Below are positions 8,775 through 18,096 of a stretch of 64,000 nucleotides of DNA, piece after piece. Position 1 is the first letter of the stretch, and the number at the start of each line of letters is the position of its first letter. The DNA comes from Legionella erythra (GTDB taxonomy: Bacteria; Pseudomonadota; Gammaproteobacteria; Legionellales; Legionellaceae), in NCBI RefSeq assembly GCF_001467615.1, contig NZ_LNYA01000024.1:204644-268643 (forward strand). The letters are read 5' to 3'. A program made the position numbers and the translations under genes. The notes beneath the pieces were generated by a model that did not search any database, was not told the origin of the DNA, and saw only the letters and a program-made list of their open reading frames with translations.

Positions 8775-10379
8775 TCAACAAATAATCCCCATACTCCGTA
8801 TCGCTGTCAGTAAATCCGCTTCATGAATGGGCGACTGAATGAGGCCTATGTATTTATCCGGCCTCACCAGAACGGCCGTTTCATGCTCAAGTGCAAAGCG
8901 TTTGTGCAGTGAAAAAGCGGGATCAATATAGATTGAAGGAAAATCACCTGGCAAGGTTATGGTGTCGCTCACCACTGCGTGAACGGCAGCAAAGGATTGC
9001 ACCCGTTCAGCCAATCGCGGCAATAGCGCTGAAAACGCGGTTAAATCACCTGGATTTTGCCCGCAAAAAACAAACAGATGATGGCGTGTGCCACGGGTGA
9101 GGAGTGACGCCGTTTCCTGGCTGCCACGCTGCTTATCCATCAGGCTGAAATCCCCAATGTACTCGCCGATTTTCAATTGACCCGCTGTGCCCTGCACGTA
9201 AACAATCGGGCTTTTGGCGTAAGAAATGGTGAGTTCCGCCAAGTCTCTGGCTATCGCTTTACGCACCGGTTTAAGGGAAACCATTAGCCGGGCAAAAGCA
9301 TTGCGCAAACTGATTAACACAGGATTACGCAAAAGAATCATTCGGGTCATGAGATCGGTTTTTTTCAACACCTGTTCACCAATGGGATGGCGTTCGGCCT
9401 GATAACTGTCCAGCAATTCGTCTTTGGCCAATCCTCGTTGTACCATGGCCAGCTTCCACACGAGGTTATAAATATCCTGGATGCCGGTATTTAAACCCTG
9501 ACCACCCATGGGGCTGTGAATATGCGCGGCGTCGCCGGCAAAAAAGACCCGACCGTGGCGATAATTTTGAATCTGGCGATGATGAATGGTGAATTGACTA
9601 AGCCAGAGAGGATTGGACAGGGTAAATGCCTCAAGGCTTCGGATTTTAAATTCGCTGACAATGTCATCCAGTGTCAACTCGCCGCTGAATGCAGGCGGGG
9701 CGGTCATCACTACGCGGTAGCGGGTTTCACCCATGGGGAAACAGGCTAAAGGCCCCCGATCGTTGACGTAGATAAGCATTTTATTCTGAGGCTTTGCCCA
9801 GTCAATATGGACATCGGCCAGCCACCAGGTTTGCTCATAGGCTGCCCCCTGAAAGGATTCGTTGACCAGGTGACGCAGGGTACTGTGTGAGCCGTCGCAT
9901 GCCATCAGCCAATCGGCTTCAACCTCTTGTGTATTGCCATCTTTGTCTTTAAGGGTGGCTTTAACGCCCAGACTGGATTGAGAAAAGGAGACCAGCTCCG
10001 TTTGCCACGCTACTGGCATCTGTTGACTCATGAGTCGCTGGTAAAAAATGGCCTCGGTTTGATTTTGGGGTAAATCGATTAAATAGTTGCGGTTGGACCC
10101 GATGCCGTTAAAATTGACTTCAAAAAGCGGTTTGCCTTTGGAATTAAAAATCGCGCCTTCGACCCGCTGCCCCTGACTCAGTATTTCTTTCAGAAAATCA
10201 CAATCGTCCATGACATCCAACGTACGGATGTGCAGGCCCAAGGCTTTGGATTTGTCGCTTAACCCCTCTTTTTTGTCGATAATCCGGACTTTCAGGCCGT
10301 GACGAAGCAATTCGTTGGCGCAAAACAAACCCACGGGCCCCGCACCGACCACTAAAACGTCCGTTTTTGTCCTTTCCAT
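8775..10379 (-). CDS. FAD-dependent aromatic monooxygenase (PheA/TfdB/PHBH family)
   Basis: 534 residues. The N-terminal FAD-binding Rossmann motif is 'VVGAGPVGLFCANELLRHG'. The second FAD motif is 'FFAGDAAHIHSPMGGQGLN' near residue 290, with the usual 'GLNTGIQDIYNL' helix. A thioredoxin-like C-terminal domain is expected from the length. Such enzymes hydroxylate phenolic or polyketide substrates using NAD(P)H and oxygen. GGAG lies 7 bases before the ATG at 10379; an upstream in-frame start at 10418 is less likely. It lies about 2 kb from the isonitrile genes and could act on the same metabolite, but no operon link is visible. Confidence 0.85.
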   Translation of the reverse strand: MERTKTDVLVVGAGPVGLFCANELLRHGLKVRIIDKKEGLSDKSKALGLHIRTLDVMDDCDFLKEILSQGQRVEGAIFNSKGKPLFEVNFNGIGSNRNYLIDLPQNQTEAIFYQRLMSQQMPVAWQTELVSFSQSSLGVKATLKDKDGNTQEVEADWLMACDGSHSTLRHLVNESFQGAAYEQTWWLADVHIDWAKPQNKMLIYVNDRGPLACFPMGETRYRVVMTAPPAFSGELTLDDIVSEFKIRSLEAFTLSNPLWLSQFTIHHRQIQNYRHGRVFFAGDAAHIHSPMGGQGLNTGIQDIYNLVWKLAMVQRGLAKDELLDSYQAERHPIGEQVLKKTDLMTRMILLRNPVLISLRNAFARLMVSLKPVRKAIARDLAELTISYAKSPIVYVQGTAGQLKIGEYIGDFSLMDKQRGSQETASLLTRGTRHHLFVFCGQNPGDLTAFSALLPRLAERVQSFAAVHAVVSDTITLPGDFPSIYIDPAFSLHKRFALEHETAVLVRPDKYIGLIQSPIHEADLLTAIRSMGIIC

Positions 10380-10458
10380 ACATTCACTCCAGCGTCCATT
10401 GCAGAATGGCGGCTTCATGCCGATATGTTTTCATTCTAGTGTGAATTGGAGAAAAGGG

Positions 10459-10764
10459 TTAATGTTTTCGACTGGGACGGATAGGGAGATAATTGTAATG
10501 AGAGGCGGCCGGCTCGGCACCACATTCGTCATAGGTATTGTCAAGGCATAGAAAAAAGCAGGTGGCCCCGCGCCGTCGAGCGCTTCTTAACGCATCCTCC
10601 ATGGTGGGAAATACGGCTACACCTATCCCTTCATGAATATAGTCTGTCCTGTCATTATGAATGAGTTCGACTAAATATTGATGCAAATCACTGCGTGAAT
10701 AAATCAAACCGACCGTACTTTCATGAGATAAATCCATGATTTCTTTACGAGATATATTCGCCAT
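10459..10764 (-). CDS. Uncharacterised small protein
   Basis: 101 residues from the ATG at 10764, with GGGAG 8 bases upstream. It shows no transmembrane segment or signal peptide. The body looks like a compact alpha/beta domain ('GVAVFPTMEDALRSARRRGATCFFLCLDN') with three cysteines and a basic end ('PIRPSRKH'). I do not recognise the family. It stands alone between the monooxygenase and the HAD-like gene. Confidence 0.55.
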   Translation of the reverse strand: MANISRKEIMDLSHESTVGLIYSRSDLHQYLVELIHNDRTDYIHEGIGVAVFPTMEDALRSARRRGATCFFLCLDNTYDECGAEPAASHYNYLPIRPSRKH

Positions 10765-10916
10765 TGGATAGACTCCCATCGACACTACTTATAAAGTATA
10801 GCTTATTGGTCAAAAAATAAGCTAAAATCGATCATAGGCTGACAAACAGCTAAAAAAGCATTATTTTCAGGACGAATCATTTATACTTTGGTAACACTTC
10901 TTATTTCTTGTCTGCC

Positions 10917-11561
10917 ATGAAAATACGGATCTTTGATTTCGATTGGACAATTACCCGCGAACACACGTTCAACAGAACCCATTTGCACGCGCCTGAAACG
11001 AATATTAAAGGGGGCATTAGCAGGCTTTTCATCCATGATGAGAACAATCTTGCCGCCATTGCCAGTTATCACAATGACCCGGATTACATCAAACGCTATA
11101 TCGAATTTATTTTGGGCACTCCTCTCACATTAAAGGAAAGAATGGACGCCTTCGAGGATAATGTCCTGTCTGTTTATGCACTTGAATCAGTATCCACCCC
11201 CCTCATCATTTCGACCGTAAAAAGCGATCAGTTCAATACCCGTGTTGGACGCCTGAAAGAAACCGGCAAAAACGTCCAGATAAATCACGTGCTTCAGTAT
11301 CTTGAAACGGCGAGGACCATTTCTTTGGCGGAGGCCATTGAAGTTGAATTTTATGACGATGATGAGAATAATTACCGTAAGGCTTACGAACTGCCGAGAC
11401 AATTCAGCTTTACGGCGTTTTACATTGACAGGCTGAATCAAACCGAATTAGTAATTAAAGAACTAAAACAGGCGCGTTTAATGCCTGCTCCCACCACGGA
11501 GCTCGCAGAGGACACGGACACAGTGGGTGAGGAGCTGACGTCGCCCTCCTTGTCAGGGTAA
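10917..11561 (+). CDS. HAD-like protein, possible secreted effector
   Basis: 214 residues. The N-terminus 'MKIRIFDFDWTITREH' carries a HAD motif I (D-F-D-x-T). 'EFYDDDENNYR' near residue 145 resembles motif IV. The middle does not match a common HAD subfamily. The last 25 residues are rich in E, T, S and D ('TELAEDTDTVGEELTSPSL'), a composition seen in Dot/Icm substrates, so an effector role is possible but inferred. No ribosome-binding site is obvious before the ATG. A TTG 9 bases upstream is the alternative. Confidence 0.55.
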   Translation: MKIRIFDFDWTITREHTFNRTHLHAPETNIKGGISRLFIHDENNLAAIASYHNDPDYIKRYIEFILGTPLTLKERMDAFEDNVLSVYALESVSTPLIISTVKSDQFNTRVGRLKETGKNVQINHVLQYLETARTISLAEAIEVEFYDDDENNYRKAYELPRQFSFTAFYIDRLNQTELVIKELKQARLMPAPTTELAEDTDTVGEELTSPSLSG

Positions 11562-11591
11562 CAATACCTAAACAGTTTGAATTTTACATTG

Positions 11592-12053
11592 ATGAAAGAA
11601 AAAAACATGGGAATTTTGGGCACAGCATTCATGATATTGTTGATGATTTTAATCATCACCCTCCTGCTTATGTATTTTATACCAACGATTAATTTTCGAG
11701 ACATGCCAGCGGGGTTGGCTGAGGGGGCGCTGGACGCAGGCAAACCCAATTGGGTGAGCAGTCGGGTGCCGAAAAACGATGCCCACTACATTGCTCCTTT
11801 GACGATTTCTTCCCTGGCCGCATTAAAAGCGTGTGTCGTGAAGCAGTCGCCGAAAACCACGCTGGTCAAACTGGACGAGGCATCCTTAATTGCCTATCGC
11901 CAGAGTCCTGTGTTTAATTTTACTGATTGGTTAATCATCACCAGGGATGGGCAGGTGACATCCAGCGCGACCATGGGCTATTACGATTTTGGCAAGAACC
12001 GTGAGTGGGTTGAGAGCCTGCGCGCGCATTGTACAGAACCATCGTCTCCGTAG
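11592..12053 (+). CDS. DUF1499 domain protein with N-terminal membrane anchor
   Basis: About 153 residues. One strong hydrophobic helix ('GTAFMILLMILIITLLLMYF') is followed by a soluble domain with DUF1499 hallmarks: 'KPNWVSSRVPKNDAHYIAPL' and a C-terminal 'SATMGYYDFGKNREWVESLR'. DUF1499 proteins are membrane-linked and of unknown function. The start is uncertain: ATGs at 11592 and 11607 are both possible and both keep the anchor. It follows the HAD-like gene by about 30 bases in the same direction. Confidence 0.65.
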   Translation: MKEKNMGILGTAFMILLMILIITLLLMYFIPTINFRDMPAGLAEGALDAGKPNWVSSRVPKNDAHYIAPLTISSLAALKACVVKQSPKTTLVKLDEASLIAYRQSPVFNFTDWLIITRDGQVTSSATMGYYDFGKNREWVESLRAHCTEPSSP

Positions 12054-12138
12054 CGGTCTGTTTACCCCTGGACAAAGCTTTCCTTCAGGTCAGGAATTGT
12101 GCTTTGATCACATAGAGTCTTATTGAAATGAGAAACGC

Positions 12139-13359
12139 ATGCAAGATTTTGCTGGCAAGAACATTGTATTAGGAATTTGCGGCGGTATTGCCGCTTACAA
12201 ATCAGCCTACCTGATTCGGGAATTGACGCGCCTGGGTGCTGATGTGCGGGTGGTCATGACGCAATCTGCGCAGCAATTCATAACGCCGCTGACCTTACAG
12301 GCTTTAAGCGGCCATGATGTACGCACGACCTTGTTTGATTCACAGGCTGAGCGCGCCATGGGCCATATCGAATTGGCACGTTGGGCTGATTACCTGTTGA
12401 TTGCACCGGCTTCAGCCAATTTTCTGGCAAAAATGGCCAATGGCCTGGCAGATGATTTGTTATCCACGCTCTACCTTGTCACGGACAATCCCGTGATCGT
12501 TTGTCCGGCTATGAACCGCAGCATGTGGCAGCATCCGGCCACACGCGACAATTGCGAGCGTCTGCGCAACCGGGGGGTTGTGTTTGTCGGACCAGAAGAA
12601 GGCCTTCAGGCCTGCGGGGAAGAAGGGCCTGGCCGTTTGAGCGAGGTGGATGCCATCCTGACCGGTTTAAGGCTTCATACCATCAGCGGCCTTTTAACCG
12701 GCAGAACAGTGATGATTACAGCGGGTCCTACCTGGGAGGCGATTGATCCGGTCAGGATGATCACCAACCGCAGCTCGGGTAAAATGGGCTATGCTCTGGC
12801 CGCCGCGGCACAACGGGCTGGCGCTCATGTGATTTTAATCAGTGGACCATCGGCTTTGCCCGTCCCCTCAGGCGTGACCTGTTACCCGGTTGAATCAGCG
12901 AGCGAGATGCGATCGGCCGTAATGGAAGCCCTTAAGCCGGGTATGATTTTTATCGGTTGTGCCGCGGTGGCGGATTACAGGGTTGAACAACCCGCATTAG
13001 AAAAAATTAAAAAACAGGCGATGGACGACCTGTCGCTTAATCTGACTAAAAACCCGGATATTCTATCTGAGGTTGCTTTAAGCGGCAAAGCCGCTTTTGT
13101 GGTTGGCTTTGCCGCGGAAACCACCCAGGTGGTTCACCATGCCAAACAAAAACTTAAAGCTAAAAAACTCGATATGATCATTGCCAATCAGGTCGGGGGA
13201 AATAAAGGCTTTGATCAGGATGGTAATGAAGTCACCGTGATTACGAAAGAGGGGGAAAGGACGTTGGCCTTCCAACACAAGACACGCGTGGCGGGAGAAA
13301 TTATTGCAATTCTTGCGGCAACTCTTCAAAATGGCTCCCTTACTAAAGCAAGGAATTAA
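12139..13359 (+). CDS. coaBC: Bifunctional phosphopantothenoylcysteine decarboxylase / phosphopantothenate-cysteine ligase
   Basis: 406 residues, the usual length for the fused enzyme. The N-terminal flavin domain starts '[13 protein letters not shown]'-like and has the decarboxylase signatures '[14 protein letters not shown]' and 'CPAMNRSMW'. The CoaB half shows '[17 protein letters not shown]', '[10 protein letters not shown]' and '[11 protein letters not shown]'. It makes 4'-phosphopantetheine from phosphopantothenate and cysteine (CTP-dependent ligation, then decarboxylation) in coenzyme A synthesis. dut follows after one base, so they form an operon. Confidence 0.96.
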   Translation: MQDFAGKNIVLGICGGIAAYKSAYLIRELTRLGADVRVVMTQSAQQFITPLTLQALSGHDVRTTLFDSQAERAMGHIELARWADYLLIAPASANFLAKMANGLADDLLSTLYLVTDNPVIVCPAMNRSMWQHPATRDNCERLRNRGVVFVGPEEGLQACGEEGPGRLSEVDAILTGLRLHTISGLLTGRTVMITAGPTWEAIDPVRMITNRSSGKMGYALAAAAQRAGAHVILISGPSALPVPSGVTCYPVESASEMRSAVMEALKPGMIFIGCAAVADYRVEQPALEKIKKQAMDDLSLNLTKNPDILSEVALSGKAAFVVGFAAETTQVVHHAKQKLKAKKLDMIIANQVGGNKGFDQDGNEVTVITKEGERTLAFQHKTRVAGEIIAILAATLQNGSLTKARN

Positions 13360-13360
13360 T

Positions 13361-13819
13361 ATGCTTCAAGCGATTCAACTTAAAATTCTTGATCCCCGCC
13401 TGGGTAAAACCATTGAATTGCCCTCCTACGCAACGCCCGGTTCGGCAGGTCTTGATTTGCGGGTCTGCATGGATGAGCCGTTGCAAATTGCGCCGAATGA
13501 AACGGTCTTGTTACCCACAGGTCTTGCAATTTACATCGCTGATCCCAACCTGGCCGCGGTGATTCTTCCCCGTTCAGGTTTGGGTCATAAACATGGTATC
13601 GTACTGGGCAATCTGGTGGGGTTGATCGATTCGGATTACCAGGGGGAGTTAAAAATTTCCTGCTGGAACCGCAGCCAGGATCATTTCACCGTTCAACCCG
13701 GTGATCGTATCGCTCAATTGGTTTTCCTGCCCGTGGCCCGAGCCAGTTTTACCGTGGTTGACGCCTTTACCGAAACGAGCCGAGGTGAAGGCGGCTTTGG
13801 CAGTTCCGGGAGACAATGA
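13361..13819 (+). CDS. dut: Deoxyuridine 5'-triphosphate nucleotidohydrolase
   Basis: 152 residues, a normal trimeric dUTPase length. Conserved motifs: 'PGSAGLDLR' (I), '[11 protein letters not shown]' (II), '[14 protein letters not shown]' (III), 'GDRIAQLVF' (IV) and the C-terminal glycine-rich '[10 protein letters not shown]' (V). It hydrolyses dUTP to dUMP, keeping uracil out of DNA. AAGGA lies 6 bases before the ATG at 13361. The stop overlaps the ATG of the phosphomannomutase gene, giving a coaBC-dut-algC unit. Confidence 0.96.
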   Translation: MLQAIQLKILDPRLGKTIELPSYATPGSAGLDLRVCMDEPLQIAPNETVLLPTGLAIYIADPNLAAVILPRSGLGHKHGIVLGNLVGLIDSDYQGELKISCWNRSQDHFTVQPGDRIAQLVFLPVARASFTVVDAFTETSRGEGGFGSSGRQ

Positions 13820-15207
13820 TGCATTATCAACCACGGCCAATTGACCGTGCGGTTTTTCGCGCTTATGACATTCGCGGCGTTATCGGCACCCATTTGGATG
13901 AGGATGCCTTTTATACGATTGGCAAGGCCATTAGCCTCGAATTACAGACCCTGAAACGCCGTAAAATTTTTGTAGCCCGCGATGGGCGTTTAACCAGCGA
14001 CAGTTTATGCACGGCGTTAAAACAGGGGCTATTAGACAGCGGCATTGATGTCGTTGATTTGGGCGCGGTGGCGACACCGGTCATGTATTACGCCACCTGT
14101 GCCTATGATTTGGACTGCGGGTTGATGGTCACCGGCAGCCATAACCCGGCTGATTACAATGGCATCAAAATCATTCTTGCCGGTAAAACGCTGGTGCAGA
14201 CAGACATCGATGCGTTATACCAGCGGGTTTGCCAGGGTCAGTTTCAATCCGGCATGGGGACATTGATTAACCAGGATGTGCTTTTAGACTACATCGCCCG
14301 CATTGTCTCCGACGTGGTTTTAGCGAAACCATTAAAAGTCGTTGTGGATTGCGGCAACGGCATTGCCGGCCCGGTAATCCCGATGGTGCTTGAAAAACTG
14401 GGGTGTGAGGTTATACCGTTGTATTGCGACGTGGATGGGCGTTTTCCCAACCATCACCCTGATCCAACCATTGAAGACAATTTACGCGATTTACAGCAGG
14501 TCGTGGCCTTGCATCAGGCTGATATCGGGCTTGCTTTCGACGGTGATGCTGATCGCCTGGGCGTGGTCACCAACACCGGCGAAATCATCTGGCCTGACCG
14601 TTTAATGATGTTTTATGCCCGCGATCTGTTAAAGCAGGTGGAGGGTGCGACCATTGTATTTGATGTCAAATGCTCCAATCATCTCGCCCGAGTGATTAAA
14701 GCGGGAGGCGGTACGCCAAAAATGTGCCCTACAGGCCACTCCATCGTGAAGTCGGTGATGAAGCAGGAGCAGGCGGCACTCGCAGGTGAAATGAGCGGCC
14801 ACCTGTTCTTCAAACATCGCTGGTATGGATTTGATGATGCGCTCTACAGCGCTTGCCGTTTGCTGGAAATTATCAGTGCGTCGCCGCTTACTGTGGGCGA
14901 GCAGTTTGCTGCAATCCCCAATAGCATCAATACGCCGGAAATTAAAATCCCTATTCCGGAAGAAGAAAAATTCCCCTTCATGGAGCGCTTCATCCGCGAA
15001 GCCCATTTTCCTGCGGCCGAGATCATTGATATTGACGGCATGCGTGTAGAATTTCCAGATGGCTGGGGTTTGTTACGCGCCTCCAATACGACCCCTTGTC
15101 TGGTGGCACGGTTTGAGGCGGTAAATGAAGAACGGTTGGAAGCCATTAAGAATTTATTTAAATCACAACTTAAAAAAATAGATCATGGTTTAGCCATCGA
15201 TTTTTAA
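13816..15207 (+). CDS. algC: Phosphomannomutase/phosphoglucomutase
   Basis: 463 residues of the alpha-D-phosphohexomutase family. Catalytic phosphoserine S108 lies in 'TGSHNP'. The metal loop 'DGDADR' is near residue 245, the sugar-binding loop is 'GEMSGH', and the phosphate loop is '[15 protein letters not shown]'. It interconverts mannose- or glucose-1- and 6-phosphates, supplying LPS and exopolysaccharide precursors. The start overlaps dut (ATGATG at 13816); either ATG is possible. It ends 2 bases from a convergent gene, with no terminator seen between them. Confidence 0.93.
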   Translation: MMHYQPRPIDRAVFRAYDIRGVIGTHLDEDAFYTIGKAISLELQTLKRRKIFVARDGRLTSDSLCTALKQGLLDSGIDVVDLGAVATPVMYYATCAYDLDCGLMVTGSHNPADYNGIKIILAGKTLVQTDIDALYQRVCQGQFQSGMGTLINQDVLLDYIARIVSDVVLAKPLKVVVDCGNGIAGPVIPMVLEKLGCEVIPLYCDVDGRFPNHHPDPTIEDNLRDLQQVVALHQADIGLAFDGDADRLGVVTNTGEIIWPDRLMMFYARDLLKQVEGATIVFDVKCSNHLARVIKAGGGTPKMCPTGHSIVKSVMKQEQAALAGEMSGHLFFKHRWYGFDDALYSACRLLEIISASPLTVGEQFAAIPNSINTPEIKIPIPEEEKFPFMERFIREAHFPAAEIIDIDGMRVEFPDGWGLLRASNTTPCLVARFEAVNEERLEAIKNLFKSQLKKIDHGLAIDF

Positions 15208-15208
15208 C

Positions 15209-16129
15209 TCATTGCTTTTTTTGACGGCGTGCTGGGTGGTCATTTTTTGACGGAGTCCTGATCTCACTTAACCAGTACCGGGCAATATCCACGCGCCGCG
15301 CAATCCATACATCGGGAAACCGACGTAAGTAATCAATGAATCGCCTGACGGCGAGGCATCGTCCCGGATGGCCGCTGATTCTCGCGTGCAAGCCGATGGT
15401 CATCAGGGCGGGGCGATTGTCTTCATGGAGATAATCGAGCGTGTTTTTAAGCGCAAGGTAAAAGGCATCCGCGTTTGGGAAGCCAGGATTGGTGGTATAA
15501 CGAAAATCATTGCAGACCAGCGTGTAGGGGATAATCAGATGCTCTTCTTCAATATAAGGGAGATCATCAGCATAACTGTCAGAATCATAGAGAAACCCGC
15601 CGATTTCCCGCAGCAATGGCCGAGTATGTTCACTGCGTCGACCGGTATACCACCCTTCTGGCCGTTGGCCGGTTAATTGCTCAATGGTGTTAACGCATTG
15701 TTGGATGTGTTTTTTTTCTTCCTCTTTTGGCATAAACGCATAATCAATCCATCGCCAGCCGTGGCCGGCGATATCATAACCGCTGAACCGTAAATACTGG
15801 CAGAGTTCTGGATTGAGTTGCAGCGCGAATCCGGTGGCAAAAAAAGTTAAAGGAATGGCTTTCTGCTCAAACAGCCTAAGAAGCCGCCAGATCCCGGTGC
15901 GGCTTCCGTATTCAAACAGGGATTCCATGCCTAAATGGCGCAGGCCTTGAGGACGCGGCGGCATGGGAAATTCACCGCCATAGGTCTCAGCCTGTGTATC
16001 GCCGTTAAGCGGCGTTAATTCGGCACCTTCTTCGTAATTAATGACAAAATTAATGGCGATGCGAGCCCCCCCTGGCCAGCAGGAAATGGGGGTGTGACCC
16101 GCGTAACCGGTTAAGTTTCTGCCCATCAT
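15209..16129 (-). CDS. PuuE-like polysaccharide deacetylase / allantoinase
   Basis: 306 residues. Signatures of the PuuE subgroup of the polysaccharide-deacetylase superfamily: 'GGARIAINFVINYEEGAE', 'YGSRTGIWRLLRLFE', 'IAGHGWRWIDYAF', 'GWYTGRRSEHTRPLL' and 'YDSDSYADDLPY'. PuuE is a metal-independent allantoinase that opens allantoin to allantoate. Relatives deacetylate sugars, and no other ureide-pathway gene is nearby, so the substrate is open. Its ATG overlaps the stop of the upstream GNAT gene, so the two are coupled. Confidence 0.8.
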   Translation of the reverse strand: MMGRNLTGYAGHTPISCWPGGARIAINFVINYEEGAELTPLNGDTQAETYGGEFPMPPRPQGLRHLGMESLFEYGSRTGIWRLLRLFEQKAIPLTFFATGFALQLNPELCQYLRFSGYDIAGHGWRWIDYAFMPKEEEKKHIQQCVNTIEQLTGQRPEGWYTGRRSEHTRPLLREIGGFLYDSDSYADDLPYIEEEHLIIPYTLVCNDFRYTTNPGFPNADAFYLALKNTLDYLHEDNRPALMTIGLHARISGHPGRCLAVRRFIDYLRRFPDVWIARRVDIARYWLSEIRTPSKNDHPARRQKKQ

Positions 16130-16977
16130 TAACCCAATTCAAAGGTAGTAATGCCATAAATGTGCTCAATGGGCAGCTTAGGCTCACCTTTTAAGTACAT
16201 TCTGGCCGTGGCGAAGCATTTTTGCATGGCGTGCCGATTGACCAATGCGAAGGCATGCGGATTATTTTCGGGTATATCAATGTATACGGTCTCCCCCTTG
16301 GCATAACTGGCTAAACTATCGAATAAGCCAAAGGCAATGTGGGAATTATCGGCAAACAGGGGACCGATTTTAAAGCCTTGTTGGCAAGCGCGCAGAACGC
16401 CATAGCCTTTTAATTGACCATTGATAACCCAGCCTAAGGCCGCCCCTTCAGGCTGCCTTATCCAGTGCCGCAAAAATTGCTCCCGAGGGGCTGGAAAGTG
16501 CCGTTTATCGTAGGCAAATAATTCGTTCTCCTGCTCTGGTCCAAGCGGGACAATGGCATTGTTAAATTCCTTGAGTATGGGTAACCCCTGCCCTTTGTAA
16601 CGGGCATTCTGATGGGCAATTTGATATCCCAGGCGTTCATACTTGTTGAGCATGTTGAGTACACCGTCAATGCCGGCGTTGCGGTTTCCCACGTAATCGA
16701 GGCGTTTTCGGGTTAATTCAAGACCATAGCCTTTGCCGCGGTATTCGGGAGCGACCATGTAAAAACCACAGAAGGCAAACTGATCGTCATAAACAACCGC
16801 TGATCCCATGGCAATGATTTTTCCATCCAGCTTGCCGATGAAAAACCCTTCAGGATCGGCCTCATAAAAACACTCGGCATCGTGTAAACCGGGATTCCAG
16901 CCCTCATTGGTTGCCCATTGAATGGCCAATTCGATCTCGTCCCTGGTCATGCGGCTCACGGAGTAATTCGCTAACAT
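16129..16977 (-). CDS. GNAT-family N-acetyltransferase, two-domain
   Basis: About 282 residues. The N-terminal GNAT domain has the acetyl-CoA loop 'VAPEYRGKGYGLELTRKRLDYVG' near residue 80. The second half ('AALGWVINGQLKGYGVLRACQQGFKIGPLFADN') resembles the C-terminal domain seen in this GNAT subclass. The ATG at 16977 has AAGGAAAAGG directly upstream, so I prefer it over 17004. The substrate is unknown. Coupling to the PuuE-like gene suggests the two act on one compound. Confidence 0.8.
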   Translation of the reverse strand: MLANYSVSRMTRDEIELAIQWATNEGWNPGLHDAECFYEADPEGFFIGKLDGKIIAMGSAVVYDDQFAFCGFYMVAPEYRGKGYGLELTRKRLDYVGNRNAGIDGVLNMLNKYERLGYQIAHQNARYKGQGLPILKEFNNAIVPLGPEQENELFAYDKRHFPAPREQFLRHWIRQPEGAALGWVINGQLKGYGVLRACQQGFKIGPLFADNSHIAFGLFDSLASYAKGETVYIDIPENNPHAFALVNRHAMQKCFATARMYLKGEPKLPIEHIYGITTFELG

Positions 16978-17073
16978 GGCCTTTTCCTTGCCTGAATAAA
17001 CCAAGATTATGCTTATATTTTAAATATAGCAGCAAGGCACTCGTGCTGATTTTTCAAAAAGGTAAAATAACGA

Positions 17074-17979
17074 TCAATTGTGTAAAAAATTTCCTGTCAT
17101 GGCCTCGTCCTGGTCAGATATTAAAAGGGCCTCTTGCAGATTTTCTGACTTCAGGTTTTCAGTCGGGTCAGAAAGATGACGGAACCCCTCTTTTTTTTGC
17201 TCTTTCTTTAGCCGACTTTCAACAATTATGTCCATGGCAAAGGTACGATTAAAGGATTTTAATTGTTGTCTTATTTGTGTTTTTTTCCACTCTGCGGTTT
17301 CGCTTGCCATGGCCTGCGTTGCTGCATAAATCCCACAGATGATGGCGGTGCCCAGAATGACAGCTGCCAGCAGGGGAATAGCGCCAAATCCTGTCATAAT
17401 GCCTAAAGAAGAAACAACTCCCATCATACCGGCACTGCATCCGGCTATGGAACCAAATGTACCGACGAAGCTTAAAAAAGCGGTTTGTGCCAGCTTTTTT
17501 GCGGGGGGAGCAGGTAGTCTGGCCTGTATTGCGGCCAAATAGTGTTTGGCGGCGAGCTGAATCATTTGCTCATCCGGTATCTTCGCACCGGCATCATTCA
17601 TTTTTAATAACAGTATGGATAGAAAAGGCACTAATTGTTTTGGAAAATCGTCTTTTTTTCGCAGCCATTCCCGCACAAATTTAACATAATTGCAATCGCC
17701 TCTTAGCATAAAGACAGCATAAAGATTGTCGACCAGTTCTTGACTTGCCTTCACAAATTTGGCTTCTGACTGTTCTTTTTGCTGTTTTTCCTGCCGATAG
17801 GAAAAATAAAAGACAGGTAAACAAATGAGCAAAAACAACAACGAACAAGCCGCCCCAAAACCGACAACAGTCAGGCCGCCTAGAGCAAGACTTAAAGCAG
17901 AACTGACAATTCCAAACAAAGGCCAGGCTACTCCAGCACCCGTCCCAAGACCGGCGAAGAGCGATTTGGATAGAGTCAT
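17074..17979 (-). CDS. Uncharacterised protein with hydrophobic hairpins, effector-like
   Basis: 301 residues. There are two pairs of hydrophobic segments (about residues 5-58 and 165-215), rich in G and A. A charged coiled-coil-like stretch lies between them ('FSYRQEKQQKEQSEAKFVKASQELVDNL') and the tail is hydrophilic and acidic ('DPTENLKSENLQEALLISDQ'). I recognise no domain. The layout resembles Legionella effectors that insert hairpins into host membranes, but this is inference. It is flanked by unrelated genes and looks monocistronic. Confidence 0.55.
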   Translation of the reverse strand: MTLSKSLFAGLGTGAGVAWPLFGIVSSALSLALGGLTVVGFGAACSLLFLLICLPVFYFSYRQEKQQKEQSEAKFVKASQELVDNLYAVFMLRGDCNYVKFVREWLRKKDDFPKQLVPFLSILLLKMNDAGAKIPDEQMIQLAAKHYLAAIQARLPAPPAKKLAQTAFLSFVGTFGSIAGCSAGMMGVVSSLGIMTGFGAIPLLAAVILGTAIICGIYAATQAMASETAEWKKTQIRQQLKSFNRTFAMDIIVESRLKKEQKKEGFRHLSDPTENLKSENLQEALLISDQDEAMTGNFLHN

Positions 17980-18096
17980 CGTTATAATTATATAGAAAAA
18001 CCAAAAACAATAGCAAGATTTAATGAGTAAAACAACCTTGAATGTTCTTTTAATGTGCTTTATGGTAGTTAACCGTGTGATTAATCCAGGGATTCA

